From NCBI RefSeq assembly GCF_937988725.1, contig NZ_CALKHS010000010.1, positions 1,364,001 through 1,428,000 of the forward strand: a stretch of 64,000 bases of DNA. Reading direction: 5' to 3'. The stretch is from an uncultured Castellaniella sp. (GTDB lineage: Bacteria > Pseudomonadota > Gammaproteobacteria > Burkholderiales > Burkholderiaceae_B). The notes under the pieces are model-generated. The model was not told where the DNA came from. It saw only the letters and a program-made list of their open reading frames with translations, and searched no databases. The position numbers and the translations under genes were made by a program. Shown one piece after another: positions 15,621-26,192 of this stretch (position 1 is its first letter; each line of letters starts with the position of its first letter).

Positions 15621-17162
15621 TTACGCGGTCCTGGCCGGGTCCAGGAAGACCACGGACGGTTTGCGCCTGTTGCGCGGCTTGCCGAACAGCGAACCTTCGG
15701 AACTGCCGCCCGAGCAGCCGTTGCCGAAGGTGAAGCCGCAGCCGCCCCGGATCTCGAAGGCGTTCTCGGCATTTTCCCGATGCGCGGTGGGGATCACGAA
15801 GCGGTCCTCGTAGTTGGCGATGGCCAGGTAGCGGTGCATGTCCTCGACCTGGTGCAGCGACAGGCCCACCTGGTCCAGGATGTCCTGCCGTTCCTGGCGG
15901 TCCACGGACCGCGCCCGCATGAAGGCGCGCATGGCCAGCATGCGCTCCAGCGCCACCGCCACGGGGGCCTCGTCGCCCGCCGTCAGCAGGTTGGCCAGGT
16001 AGCGTAGCGGGATGCGCAGGGACTTGACGTCGGGGATTTCGCCGAAGGCGCCGATCTGGCCGCTGTTGGCCGCCGACTGGATGGGCGAGAGCGGCGGCAC
16101 GTACCAGACCATGGGCAGGGTGCGGTATTCGGGGTGCAGCGGGAAGGCGATCTTCCATTCGACCGCCATCTTGTAGACCGGCGAATTGCAGGCCGCATCC
16201 AGCCAGTTTTCGGGGATGCCGTCGGCCAGGGCCTGGCGGCGGACCTCGGGATCGTGCGGATCCAGGAACAGGTCCAGCTGGGCCTGGTAGAGGTCCTTTT
16301 CATTGGGCATGCTGGCGGCGGCCTCGATGCCGTCGGCGTCGTACAGCAGCACCCCCAGATAGCGGATGCGCCCGACGCAGGTTTCGGAACAGACCGTGGG
16401 CTGACCGGCCTCGATGCGTGGGTAGCAGAAGATGCACTTTTCCGCCTTGCCGGACTTCCAGTTGTAGTAGATCTTCTTGTAGGGACAGCCCGAAATGCAC
16501 ATGCGCCAGCCCCGGCATTTGTCCTGGTCGATCAGGACGATGCCGTCTTCGGCGCGCTTGTAGATGGACCCCGACGGACAACTGGCGACGCAGGTCGGAT
16601 TGAGGCAGTGCTCGCACAGCCGCGGCAGATACATCATGAAGGTGTTCTCGAACTGCCCGTAGATGTCCTTCTGCACGGCCTCGAAGTTGTAGTCCTTGGA
16701 CCGCTTGGCGAATTCGCCGCCCAGGATCTCTTCCCAGTTGGGCCCCCATTCGATCTTTTCCATGCGCTGGCCGGTGATCAGCGAACGCGGCCGGGCCACG
16801 GGCGGCGTCGTGCGTTCCGGGGCCTTCTGCAGATAGTCGTAATCGTAGGTGAAGGGCTCGTAGTAGTCGTCGATCTGCGGCAGGTTGGGGTTGGCGAAGA
16901 TGCGCGACAGCAGCTTCAGCTTGCCGCCCTGGCGCGGTTCGATGCGGCCGTTGGCCTTGCGGCGCCAGCCGCCGTTCCAGCGGTCCTGGTTTTCCCATTC
17001 CTTGGGGTAGCCGACGCCGGGCTTGGTTTCCACGTTGTTGAACCAGGCATATTCCATGCCTTCGCGGGACGTCCAGACATTCTTGCAGGTGATCGAACAG
17101 GTGTGACAGCCGATGCATTTGTCCAGATTCAGGACCATGGCGACTTGTGCGCGGATTTTCAT
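15621..17162 (-). CDS. narH: Respiratory nitrate reductase beta subunit NarH
   Basis: A 513-residue Fe-S electron-transfer subunit carrying three [4Fe-4S] clusters and one [3Fe-4S] cluster. The cysteine groups are CIGCHTCSITC (residues 16-26), LCEHCLNPTCVASCPSG, CRGWRMCISGCPYKK (with the Trp typical of the [3Fe-4S] site) and EKCIFCYPRIE plus VCSETCVGR. It relays electrons from NarI to NarG on the cytoplasmic face. The gene lies 12 bases after narG and is close to the usual length. Confidence 0.97.
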   Translation of the reverse strand: MKIRAQVAMVLNLDKCIGCHTCSITCKNVWTSREGMEYAWFNNVETKPGVGYPKEWENQDRWNGGWRRKANGRIEPRQGGKLKLLSRIFANPNLPQIDDYYEPFTYDYDYLQKAPERTTPPVARPRSLITGQRMEKIEWGPNWEEILGGEFAKRSKDYNFEAVQKDIYGQFENTFMMYLPRLCEHCLNPTCVASCPSGSIYKRAEDGIVLIDQDKCRGWRMCISGCPYKKIYYNWKSGKAEKCIFCYPRIEAGQPTVCSETCVGRIRYLGVLLYDADGIEAAASMPNEKDLYQAQLDLFLDPHDPEVRRQALADGIPENWLDAACNSPVYKMAVEWKIAFPLHPEYRTLPMVWYVPPLSPIQSAANSGQIGAFGEIPDVKSLRIPLRYLANLLTAGDEAPVAVALERMLAMRAFMRARSVDRQERQDILDQVGLSLHQVEDMHRYLAIANYEDRFVIPTAHRENAENAFEIRGGCGFTFGNGCSGGSSEGSLFGKPRNRRKPSVVFLDPARTA

Positions 17163-17174
17163 GGATGCGTCTCC

Positions 17175-20100
17175 TTAGGCCTGTGTCTGGGCGGACACTT
17201 CGTGCGTTTCGTCCATCCAGTCGATTTTCGTCAGTTTGCGGACCACCACGAATTCATCCCGGTTCGAGCCCACAGTGCCGTAGTAATTGAAGCCATAGGC
17301 CAGGTGGGCATAGCCGCCGATCATGTGGGTGGGCTTGAGGACCGTGCGCGTCACGGAATTGTGGATGCCGCCGCGCTTGCCGGTGAGCTGGGATCCCGGC
17401 ACGTTCACGATCTTCTCCTGGGCGTGATACATCATGGTCATGCCCTCGGGCACCCGCTGGCTGACCACCGCCCGGGCCACCAGGGCGCCGTTGACGTTGA
17501 AGACCTCGATCCAGTCGTTGTCCACGATGCCGGCCTTGGCCGCGTCGATTTCCGACATCCAGACGATGGGGCCGCCGCGCGACAGCGTCAGCATGATCAG
17601 GTTGTCGGAATACGTGGAGTGGATGCCCCACTTCTGGTGCGGCGTGATGAAGTTCAGGACCACGTGCGGCTCGCCGTTGCTGAACTGCTTGTCCAGCATG
17701 GGCTTGATGGTCTTGGTATCCACCGGCGGCCGGTACACGCACAGCGCCTCGCCGAAATCGCGCATCCAGGGATGATCCTGGTAGAGCTCCTGGCGGCCGG
17801 TCAGCGTGCGCCAGGGGATCAGCTCGTGCACGTTGGTGTAGCCCGCGCTGTAGCTGACCTTGTCGGATTCGATGCCCGACCATGTGGGCGAGGTCAGGAT
17901 CTTGCGCGGCTGCGCCTGGATGTCGCGGAAGCGGATCTTTTCGTGTTCGCTGGAACGGATCAGGTGCGTATGGTCGCGCCCCGTGATCTTCGACAGCGCC
18001 TGCCAGGCCTTCATGGCCACGTGCCCGTTGGTTTCCGGCGCCAGGGTCAGCACGGTCTCGCAGGCATCGATGTCCGTGAAGATGCGCGGCTGGCCGTGCC
18101 CGACCCCGGGTTCGCGCTCGCGGTAGTTCAGCTTGCCCAGGAATTCGACCTCTTCCTTGGTGTCCCAGGAGATGCCCTTGCCGCCGTTGCCCAGCTTTTC
18201 GGCCAGCGGCCCCAGCGTCGTGAAGCGTTTGTAGATGTTCTTGTAATCCCGATTCACCACCATCAGGTTGGGCATGGTCCTGCCGGGGATCAGGTCGCAT
18301 TCGCCCTTGCGCCAATCACGCACGGCATAGGGGTCGGTGAGTTCGCCCGGCGAGTCGTGCTGCATGGGCTGCAGCACCAGGTCTTCGTCGGGCAGGTCGG
18401 CGTCGGCGGCCAGTTCGGAGAACTTCTTCGCCAGGTTCTTGTAGATTTCCCAGTCGCTGCGCGATTCCCAGATCGGGTCCACGGCCGCCGACAGCGGGTG
18501 GATGAAGGGGTGCATGTCGGACGTGTTCAGGTCGTTCTTTTCATACCAGGTGGCCGTGGGCAGCACGATGTCCGAATACACGCAGGTGGTGGACATGCGG
18601 AAGTCCAGCGTCACCAGCAGGTCGAGCTTGCCCTGGGGCGCCTCGTCATGCCAGTTGACTTCCAGCGGCTTGCCCGCGCCCATTTCGCCCAGGTCCTTGC
18701 CCTGCACGCCATGCTGGGTACCCAGCAGGTGCTTGAGGAAATATTCATGCCCCTTGCCCGACGAGCCCAGGATGTTGGAGCGCCAGATGAACAGGTTGCG
18801 CGGGAAATTGTCCGGATTGTCGGGGTCCTCGCAGGCGAACTTCAGCTTGCCGTCGCGCAGGCCCCGCACCGCGTATTCCTTGGGGTCCATGCCGGCCGAC
18901 TGGGCGTCGCGCACCACCTGCAGCGGATTGGTCTGCAGTTGCGGCGCCGTGGGCAGCCAGCCCATGCGCTCTGCCCGCACGTTCATGTCGATCAGGCTGC
19001 CCTGGTATTTCGAGGCGTCGGCCAGCGGCGACAGCAGTTCGGACACCTGCAGTTTTTCGTAGCGCCACTGGTCCGTATGCGCGTAGAAGAACGAGGTGCC
19101 GTTCATGTGGCGCGGCGGACGCAGCCAGTCCAGCGCGAAGGTCAGCATGGTCCAGCCGGTCTGCGGGCGCAGTTTTTCCTGGCCCACGTAGTGGCACCAG
19201 CCGCCGCCCGACTGGCCCACGCAGCCGCACATCGACACCAGGTTGATGATGCCGCGATACGACATGTCCATGTGGTACCAGTGATTCAGGCCGGCCCCCA
19301 GGATGACCATGGACTTGCCCTCGGTCTTGTCGGCATTGTCGGCGAACTGGCGGGCCACCGTGATGACCTGTTCGCGCGGCACGCCCGTGATGCGCTCCTG
19401 CCAGGCCGGGGTATAGGGGACGTCGTCATCGTAGGACGCGGCGACGTTGTCGCCGCCCAGGCCGCGGTCGATGCCGTAATTGGCCACGAACAGGTCGAAG
19501 ACCGTGGCGACCAGGACCTCGCCTTCGGCCGTCTGCACGCGCTTGACCGGCAGGTTGCGCAGCAGGACCTCGTCGTGTTCCGTGCCCTTGAAGTAATCGT
19601 GATGCACCCCGCCGAAATACGGGAAGGCCACCGGCACGACTTCGTCGTGGGAATCGATCAGGGACAGGCGCGGGCTGACGTTCTGTCCCCGGGCGTCCTT
19701 CAGTTCCAGATTCCATTTGCCGGCGTCCTCGCCTTCCTTCTGGCCCCAGCGGAAACCGATGGACCCTTGCGGGACGATGAATTCACCGGTCTGTTCGTCG
19801 CAGGCGACGGTCTTCCATTCGGGATTGTTCTGCTGCCCCAGGCGGTCGGTGAAATCGGCGGCCCGCAGCTTGCGGTCCGGCACGTAGCGGTCGCCCTGGC
19901 GCACCAGGCGCACCAGGAACGGCATGTCGGTGTACTGGCGGCAGTAGCGGTCGAAATAAGCGCTCTTGCCCGCCAGGTGGAATTCCTTCAGCACCACGTG
20001 GCCCATGGCCAAGGCCAGGGCGGCATCGGTGCCCTGCTTCGGGTGGATCCACAGATCGCCGAATTTGGCGCCCTCGGCGTAGTCCGGGAAGACGGAAACG

Positions 20101-20930
20101 ACCTTGGCGCCGCGATAGCGGGCCTCGACCATGAAGTGGGCGTCGGGCGTGCGCGTCTGCGGCACGTTGGAGCCCCACAGCATGATGAAGGTGGAGTTGT
20201 ACCAGTCCGCCGACTCGCTGACGTCGGTCTGTTCGCCCCAGGTCTGGGGGCTGGACGGCGGCAGGTCGCAGTACCAGTCGTAGAAGCTGAGCAGCGAGCC
20301 GCCCAGCAGCGACAGATAGCGGCTGCCCGAGGCATACGACACCATGGACATGGCGGGAATCGGCGAGAAACCGGCGATGCGGTCCGGGCCGTGGCACTTG
20401 ATGGTGTGGATGTTGGCGGCGGCGATGATCTCGTTGACCTCGTCCCAGGTGGAGCGCACGAAACCGCCCAGGCCGCGCACGGATTTGTAGGCCTTGGCCT
20501 TTTCGGGGTCGGTGACGATGGCTTCCCAGGCCTGCACGGCGTCCATGGATTTGCGCTGTTCGCGCCACATCCGCGCCAGGCGGCCGCGCAGCATGGGATA
20601 TTTCACCCGGTTGGCGCTGTACAGGTACCAGGAGAACGTCGCGCCCCGGGGACAGCCGCGCGGTTCGTGATTGGGCATGTCGGGCCGGGTGCGCGGATAG
20701 TCCGTCTGCTGGGTTTCCCAGGTGACGATGCCGCCCTTCACGTAGATTTTCCAGGAACAGGACCCGGTGCAGTTCACGCCGTGCGTGGAACGGACGATCT
20801 TGTCGTGCTGCCAGCGATTGCGGTAGGCGTCTTCCCAGGTGCGGTCCTCGTGGACGACATTTCCATGGCCATTGGAAAAAGGCTCTTTCGGACGGGAAAA
20901 GTACTTCAGGCGATCAATGAAATGGCTCAC
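17175..20930 (-). CDS. narG: Respiratory nitrate reductase alpha subunit NarG
   Basis: The catalytic subunit, 1251 residues, binding bis-MGD molybdenum and one [4Fe-4S] cluster (FS0). The FS0 ligands His50, Cys54 and Cys58 are visible in STHGVNCTGSCSWK, and the third Cys follows in EPRGCPRGATFSW. The ESADWYNS segment probably holds the Mo-ligand Asp. No Tat leader is seen, so the enzyme faces the cytoplasm. Start chosen at GTG 20930 (SHFIDRLKYFS), with GGAG at 20939-20942 eight bases upstream; a longer frame to 21074 is not family-like. It needs the moa/moe/mob products made next door. Confidence 0.96.
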   Translation of the reverse strand: MSHFIDRLKYFSRPKEPFSNGHGNVVHEDRTWEDAYRNRWQHDKIVRSTHGVNCTGSCSWKIYVKGGIVTWETQQTDYPRTRPDMPNHEPRGCPRGATFSWYLYSANRVKYPMLRGRLARMWREQRKSMDAVQAWEAIVTDPEKAKAYKSVRGLGGFVRSTWDEVNEIIAAANIHTIKCHGPDRIAGFSPIPAMSMVSYASGSRYLSLLGGSLLSFYDWYCDLPPSSPQTWGEQTDVSESADWYNSTFIMLWGSNVPQTRTPDAHFMVEARYRGAKVVSVFPDYAEGAKFGDLWIHPKQGTDAALALAMGHVVLKEFHLAGKSAYFDRYCRQYTDMPFLVRLVRQGDRYVPDRKLRAADFTDRLGQQNNPEWKTVACDEQTGEFIVPQGSIGFRWGQKEGEDAGKWNLELKDARGQNVSPRLSLIDSHDEVVPVAFPYFGGVHHDYFKGTEHDEVLLRNLPVKRVQTAEGEVLVATVFDLFVANYGIDRGLGGDNVAASYDDDVPYTPAWQERITGVPREQVITVARQFADNADKTEGKSMVILGAGLNHWYHMDMSYRGIINLVSMCGCVGQSGGGWCHYVGQEKLRPQTGWTMLTFALDWLRPPRHMNGTSFFYAHTDQWRYEKLQVSELLSPLADASKYQGSLIDMNVRAERMGWLPTAPQLQTNPLQVVRDAQSAGMDPKEYAVRGLRDGKLKFACEDPDNPDNFPRNLFIWRSNILGSSGKGHEYFLKHLLGTQHGVQGKDLGEMGAGKPLEVNWHDEAPQGKLDLLVTLDFRMSTTCVYSDIVLPTATWYEKNDLNTSDMHPFIHPLSAAVDPIWESRSDWEIYKNLAKKFSELAADADLPDEDLVLQPMQHDSPGELTDPYAVRDWRKGECDLIPGRTMPNLMVVNRDYKNIYKRFTTLGPLAEKLGNGGKGISWDTKEEVEFLGKLNYREREPGVGHGQPRIFTDIDACETVLTLAPETNGHVAMKAWQALSKITGRDHTHLIRSSEHEKIRFRDIQAQPRKILTSPTWSGIESDKVSYSAGYTNVHELIPWRTLTGRQELYQDHPWMRDFGEALCVYRPPVDTKTIKPMLDKQFSNGEPHVVLNFITPHQKWGIHSTYSDNLIMLTLSRGGPIVWMSEIDAAKAGIVDNDWIEVFNVNGALVARAVVSQRVPEGMTMMYHAQEKIVNVPGSQLTGKRGGIHNSVTRTVLKPTHMIGGYAHLAYGFNYYGTVGSNRDEFVVVRKLTKIDWMDETHEVSAQTQA

Positions 20931-21009
20931 GATGATTGCTCCGTTGGAAAGCGTTCGACTAAACACCGATCGGCGGCGGCACGGCCGCCGGATCGGAACC
21001 GGCGGGGCC

Positions 21010-22425
21010 TCAGCACGGAATTTCCGCGCCGCGCCGCGAGTAATACCACCAGGTGACGGCGATGGAGGCGGCATAGAACACGACGAAGAACATGAGCGCC
21101 GCGTCCGGGGTGCCCGTCAGGTCGAAGGACGTGCCGAAACTCTTGGGAATGAAGAAGCCGCCGTACGCGCCCATGGCGCCGCTGAAGCCCAGCACGGCGG
21201 CGGATTCCTTGGCCCCTTCGGATTCCGCCTGCGCCGGGGAGCCCGCCGCGTTGCGGCGCAGCGCCAGGGTATTGAAGATGGCGGGAATCATGGCGAAGGT
21301 GGACCCGTTGCCGATGCCGGTCAGGAAGAACAGGAACAGGAAGGCCAGCAGAAAGCCGGTGAAGCTGCCCGGCGATCCGGAGCCCGGCAGCGACGCCATG
21401 ACGCCCAGCACGCCCAGCACCATCCAGAAGAACGTCCAGAACGTCACCCGCGCTCCGCCCAGCTTGTCGGACAGCCAGCCGCCGAAGGGCCGCGCCATGG
21501 CGCCGACCAGGGGGCCCAGCCAGGCGTACTGCAGGGGCCGGATGTCGGGGTACAGATACTTGATCAGCAGCGGGAAGCCCGCCGAAAAGCCGATGAAGGA
21601 GCCGAAGGTGCCCAGGTACAGGAAGCACATGATCCAGTTGTGCTTGCGCTTGAAGATGACCGCCTGTTCGCTGAAGGATGCCCGGGCGTCCGCGATGTCG
21701 TGCATGCCCACCCAGGCCATCATGGAGACAATGATGATGAAAGGCACCCAGATGAAGGCGGCGTTCTGCGCCCAGACCTCGGCCACGCCGTGGGCGCCGG
21801 ACAGCTTGGCCATCTGGGGATCGCCGGCCCAGGGGCCGAGGATGCCCAGGGTGATCACCAGCGGCGCCAGGAACTGCACCGAAGACACCCCCAGGTTGCC
21901 CAGGCCCGCGTTCAGCCCCAGGGCCGAACCCTTGCGTTCCTTGGGGAAGAAAAAGCTGATGTTGGACATGGAGGAGGAAAAATTGCCGCCCCCCAGGCCG
22001 CACAGCAGCGCCAGCAGCAGCATCGTGGAATACGGCGTGGTCGGGTCCTGGACGGCCAGCCCCACCCCGATGGTGGGCAGCAGCAGGCTGGCGGTCGTCA
22101 GCGCGGTCCAGCGCCGCCCGCCGAAGACCGGCACCATGAAGGAATAGAAGATCCGCAGCGTGGCGCCCGACAGCGCCGGCAGCGCCGCCAGCCAGAACAG
22201 CTGGTTTTCCGTGTATTTGAAGCCCAGGTTGGGCAGATTGACGGCTACGACACTCCACATCTGCCAGACGGCGAAGGCCAGGAACAGCGCGGGAATCGAG
22301 ATCCACAGATTGACGTTGGCGATGGCGCGACCTTCGTGCGCCCAGAACGCCTTGTCTTCCGGGGTCCAGACGGTCAGCAAACGGCCGCGCCGGCGTCTGG
22401 AAGCATCATCAGGCACAGTGCTCAT
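21010..22425 (-). CDS. narK: Nitrate/nitrite transporter NarK
   Basis: A 471-residue MFS carrier of the nitrate porter family. It has the signature GGGNFSSSMSNISFFFPKERKG-type block (GLGGGNFSSSMSNISFFF) in helix 5 and a second GNGSTFAMIPAIF in the C-terminal half, both typical of NarK proteins. It imports nitrate or exchanges nitrate for nitrite. ATG 22425 has a clear AGGAG (22433-22437) seven bases upstream; an in-frame start at 22467 would lack one. First gene of the nar operon, with 79 bases before narG. A single NarK domain is present, not a NarK1-NarK2 fusion. Confidence 0.95.
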   Translation of the reverse strand: MSTVPDDASRRRRGRLLTVWTPEDKAFWAHEGRAIANVNLWISIPALFLAFAVWQMWSVVAVNLPNLGFKYTENQLFWLAALPALSGATLRIFYSFMVPVFGGRRWTALTTASLLLPTIGVGLAVQDPTTPYSTMLLLALLCGLGGGNFSSSMSNISFFFPKERKGSALGLNAGLGNLGVSSVQFLAPLVITLGILGPWAGDPQMAKLSGAHGVAEVWAQNAAFIWVPFIIIVSMMAWVGMHDIADARASFSEQAVIFKRKHNWIMCFLYLGTFGSFIGFSAGFPLLIKYLYPDIRPLQYAWLGPLVGAMARPFGGWLSDKLGGARVTFWTFFWMVLGVLGVMASLPGSGSPGSFTGFLLAFLFLFFLTGIGNGSTFAMIPAIFNTLALRRNAAGSPAQAESEGAKESAAVLGFSGAMGAYGGFFIPKSFGTSFDLTGTPDAALMFFVVFYAASIAVTWWYYSRRGAEIPC

Positions 22426-22453
22426 GCAAGGACTCCTGTGATAGGGACCCCGT

Positions 22454-22495
22454 ACGATAGACCCCACGACGAACAGGGATGCTGATCTGGATCAA
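22454..22495 (-). promoter_or_regulatory. FNR/Anr-dependent promoter of narKGHJI
   Basis: On the minus strand TTGAT-CCAG-ATCAG (22495 to 22482) matches 9 of 10 conserved positions of the FNR consensus TTGAT-N4-ATCAA. A -10-like TATCGT (22459 to 22454) follows. It predicts a start at 22447, which puts the FNR dyad centre at exactly -41.5, the class II activator position. The untranslated leader would be about 22 bases. The 318-base gap 22426-22743 holds this promoter and the serA terminator, with nothing else recognised. Confidence 0.75.
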
Positions 22496-22673
22496 AGCCA
22501 CCGGAGTTTCCGGCAGGCGTCCCTGCGCCTGGAGGAGCGGACTGCGTCCGGAAGATTGCCCAGACCGCGTGGAAGCTACGGGTCCCATGATCTGACGGAA
22601 TGGGCCCAGTATAAGTGTCCGGACGGACAAAGGCTACAGGGGGAAAAGCCCCCACGCTGCGCGGCCCGGGGAC

Positions 22674-22704
22674 AAAAAACCGCATCTGGAGGGGATGCGG
22701 TTTT
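22674..22704 (-). terminator. Rho-independent terminator of serA
   Basis: AACCGCATC (22678-22686) pairs with GATGCGGTT (22694-22702) across a 7-base loop. On the minus strand the hairpin is followed by a run of six T, about 40 bases after the serA stop. It also insulates serA from the nar promoter. Confidence 0.85.
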
Positions 22705-22743
22705 CGAGGGGCGGCCCGGCCGCCGGCGCGGCGCGGGCGGCGG

Positions 22744-23943
<1,200 letters not shown>

Positions 23944-24105
23944 CTTGATCCTTCTCAAGCATTGATAAATGACCATTGTGCGATATTTCTGAGTGCGCGT
24001 CAGGGTCATCCCTAATGAAAACAGGGTCAAAAACGTCCGGTTTCACAAGTATCCCCGGCCCGGCGGCATATGCTTATATCCCACGCGACCGGATTTCCCC
24101 CCGAC

Positions 24106-26049
24106 TCAGGCCGGAAGACCGTCCCCATCCATCACCAGGCGGTCGCGCCCGGCGTCCTTGGCGCGATACAGGCAGGCGTCGGCCCGCCGGAACAGGGACT
24201 GGGCCGTGTCCCCCGGCCGCCAGGCCGCGGCGCCCGCGCTGAGCGTCAGCGACAGGCGCCGGCCGTCATCCAGGTCCACCGGATGCCGGCGCACGTGATC
24301 CAGCACCCGCTCGACCAGCGCAGCGGCATCCCGCGCCGCCGTGCCGGACAGGAGGACGACGAATTCCTCTCCGCCGAACCGGGCCAGCACGTCGGACCGG
24401 CGCCGCAGCAGATTGCGCAGGACTTCGGCCACCCATTTCAGGACATGATCGCCCGCATCATGGCCATAATCGTCATTGACACGCTTGAAACGGTCCAGGT
24501 CGAAGACGGCCAGCGCCATGCGGGGTTCCGCCGAATCCGGACGCTCCGCCGCCCGCGCCAGCGCCTGCTCCAGGGATTCGTCCAGGCCGCGCCGGTTCAG
24601 CAGGCCGGTCAGGGGATCGTGCAGGGTCAGCTCGCGCAGTTGCTGGTTGGCCTGCTGCAGAGCCCCCATGGCGGTCCGCAGATCGGCGGTGCGCGCCTGG
24701 ACCTCGTTCTGCAGGGAACTGCGGGCCGCCGATTCGATCCGCAGGGCGCGGTCCAGCAGATCGCGCACCTGCATGACTTCGGCATAGGTCAGCAGAAAGA
24801 TCTGGCTGCCCAGCGCCGTCTGCATCCAGCGTTCCTGGGCCATGAAGCCGGGCGCGTAGCCGAAGGCGGCCAGGCCGTAGAACAGGAAGCCTGCATAAAA
24901 GATCAGCCAGGAGGCGACATACCAGACGGCGGCGCGGTCGCCCGCCTGCGCATGCCGCGCCCCGATGCCGAACATGCACAGCATGCTGACCAGGGCATAC
25001 ACGGTATCGACCTTGATGATGAGCGAATACGGCGCCAGGAAACTGGCCGCGAACAGCGCCACGCCGATGCCGAACAGGATCCGGATCAGCCGCGCATGGC
25101 GCGGCCGGCGGCTGGCGTGAATGCCCAGGAACGCCCGCGTGAACAGCAGCAGGCTGAGCACCGCCAGCACCTCCGTCAGAGGAACCGCCATATTGGCCAG
25201 CCAGGGGGAGTCCGGCCACAGATACTGGAAGCTGAGCCCCGACATCGAAGCCAGGAACAGGCCCGCGCACAGGATGTATGCCGCGTTGTACAGGGATTGC
25301 GGGATGCGCAGGCGCAGGAACAGGGCCAGGTTGAAGATGGCCAGCAAGCCCATCGCCCCCATGAACATCCCTTCCGCCAGGCTGTGATTCTGCGTGCTGG
25401 ACAGGGCGGATGCCGCCGTGCGCAGCGACAGGGGAATGTTGATGGCGCCGCTGCTGCGCACCCGGATCACCACCCCCAGGGACTGCCCCGGTCTGAAATC
25501 CAGCGGCAGCAGGAACAGGCGATGGCGCACCGGGCGGACCCCGAAGGGCCGCGCGTCCCCCATGTGTTCCGTCTTCAGCAGGACGGGCGCGGCGCCGGCG
25601 CGGGCGGGATCCAGGTCGTAGACCCAGAAGTCCACCTCATCGAGCAGGGGGTAGTCCAGCCGCAGGAACCAGGCGCGTCCGACCGAATCGGGATTGCGCA
25701 GCGGCACGTACACCCAGTACGCCGCCCGGGTATGAGTGAACACCAGCCGATCGGCATTGCGGCGCTGGACGGGCCAGCGGCCGCTGAGCACTTCCTCCGG
25801 CCCCAGCGCCTGCCGGTCATCCTGCACGAAACAGACATCGGCCAGCGACGGGATGTCCGGCTGCAGCACCGACAGGGTCCGGGTCGGGCACAGGGCGCTC
25901 AGGGGCGGCGACGCCACGGCGGCCGGGCCGGCGCACAGCAGCCAGACGCCCAGCAGCGCCCGCGCGATCAGCCATGCCAGGTCCGCGCGTCCGCTGACTT
26001 GCGACGCGCATGTCTTCCGGATGACCTTCCGCCCATGCCGACATTCCAT
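24106..26049 (-). CDS. 7TMR-DISM diguanylate cyclase
   Basis: A 647-residue membrane sensor. Order: signal-like helix (about 20-45), periplasmic 7TMR-DISMED2 domain (about 55-190, with WVYVPLRNPD and FWVYDLD), a seven-helix 7TMR-DISM block (about 200-395), a coiled-coil linker (about 425-470) and a GGDEF domain. The active site is intact as FGGEEF (near residue 558). RRSD five residues before it forms a canonical I-site, so product inhibition by c-di-GMP is likely. The extracellular domain type is often a carbohydrate or amphipathic-ligand sensor; the ligand is unknown. It diverges from ovoA across 143 bases. Confidence 0.88.
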   Translation of the reverse strand: MECRHGRKVIRKTCASQVSGRADLAWLIARALLGVWLLCAGPAAVASPPLSALCPTRTLSVLQPDIPSLADVCFVQDDRQALGPEEVLSGRWPVQRRNADRLVFTHTRAAYWVYVPLRNPDSVGRAWFLRLDYPLLDEVDFWVYDLDPARAGAAPVLLKTEHMGDARPFGVRPVRHRLFLLPLDFRPGQSLGVVIRVRSSGAINIPLSLRTAASALSSTQNHSLAEGMFMGAMGLLAIFNLALFLRLRIPQSLYNAAYILCAGLFLASMSGLSFQYLWPDSPWLANMAVPLTEVLAVLSLLLFTRAFLGIHASRRPRHARLIRILFGIGVALFAASFLAPYSLIIKVDTVYALVSMLCMFGIGARHAQAGDRAAVWYVASWLIFYAGFLFYGLAAFGYAPGFMAQERWMQTALGSQIFLLTYAEVMQVRDLLDRALRIESAARSSLQNEVQARTADLRTAMGALQQANQQLRELTLHDPLTGLLNRRGLDESLEQALARAAERPDSAEPRMALAVFDLDRFKRVNDDYGHDAGDHVLKWVAEVLRNLLRRRSDVLARFGGEEFVVLLSGTAARDAAALVERVLDHVRRHPVDLDDGRRLSLTLSAGAAAWRPGDTAQSLFRRADACLYRAKDAGRDRLVMDGDGLPA

Positions 26050-26192
26050 GCCCCTTCGGGCCCCCCACGAAACGTATCAGGGTTATGCTGCATCAGTACA
26101 TTATGCATGTGAAGCAACAAGGTCACGCGACTTTTTGGGCCGCCGTGTTAGCCTAAAGTGTTCATGCGCCTTCATTCTGTCCGGACATTTCC

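Noticed and set aside
16134..21056. A 1640-codon open frame on the plus strand opposite narG and narH
   Set aside because: It is exactly antisense to two well-supported genes, is rich in His, Gly, Val and Arg as expected from reverse reading of G+C-rich third positions, and shows no domain. It is a codon-bias shadow.
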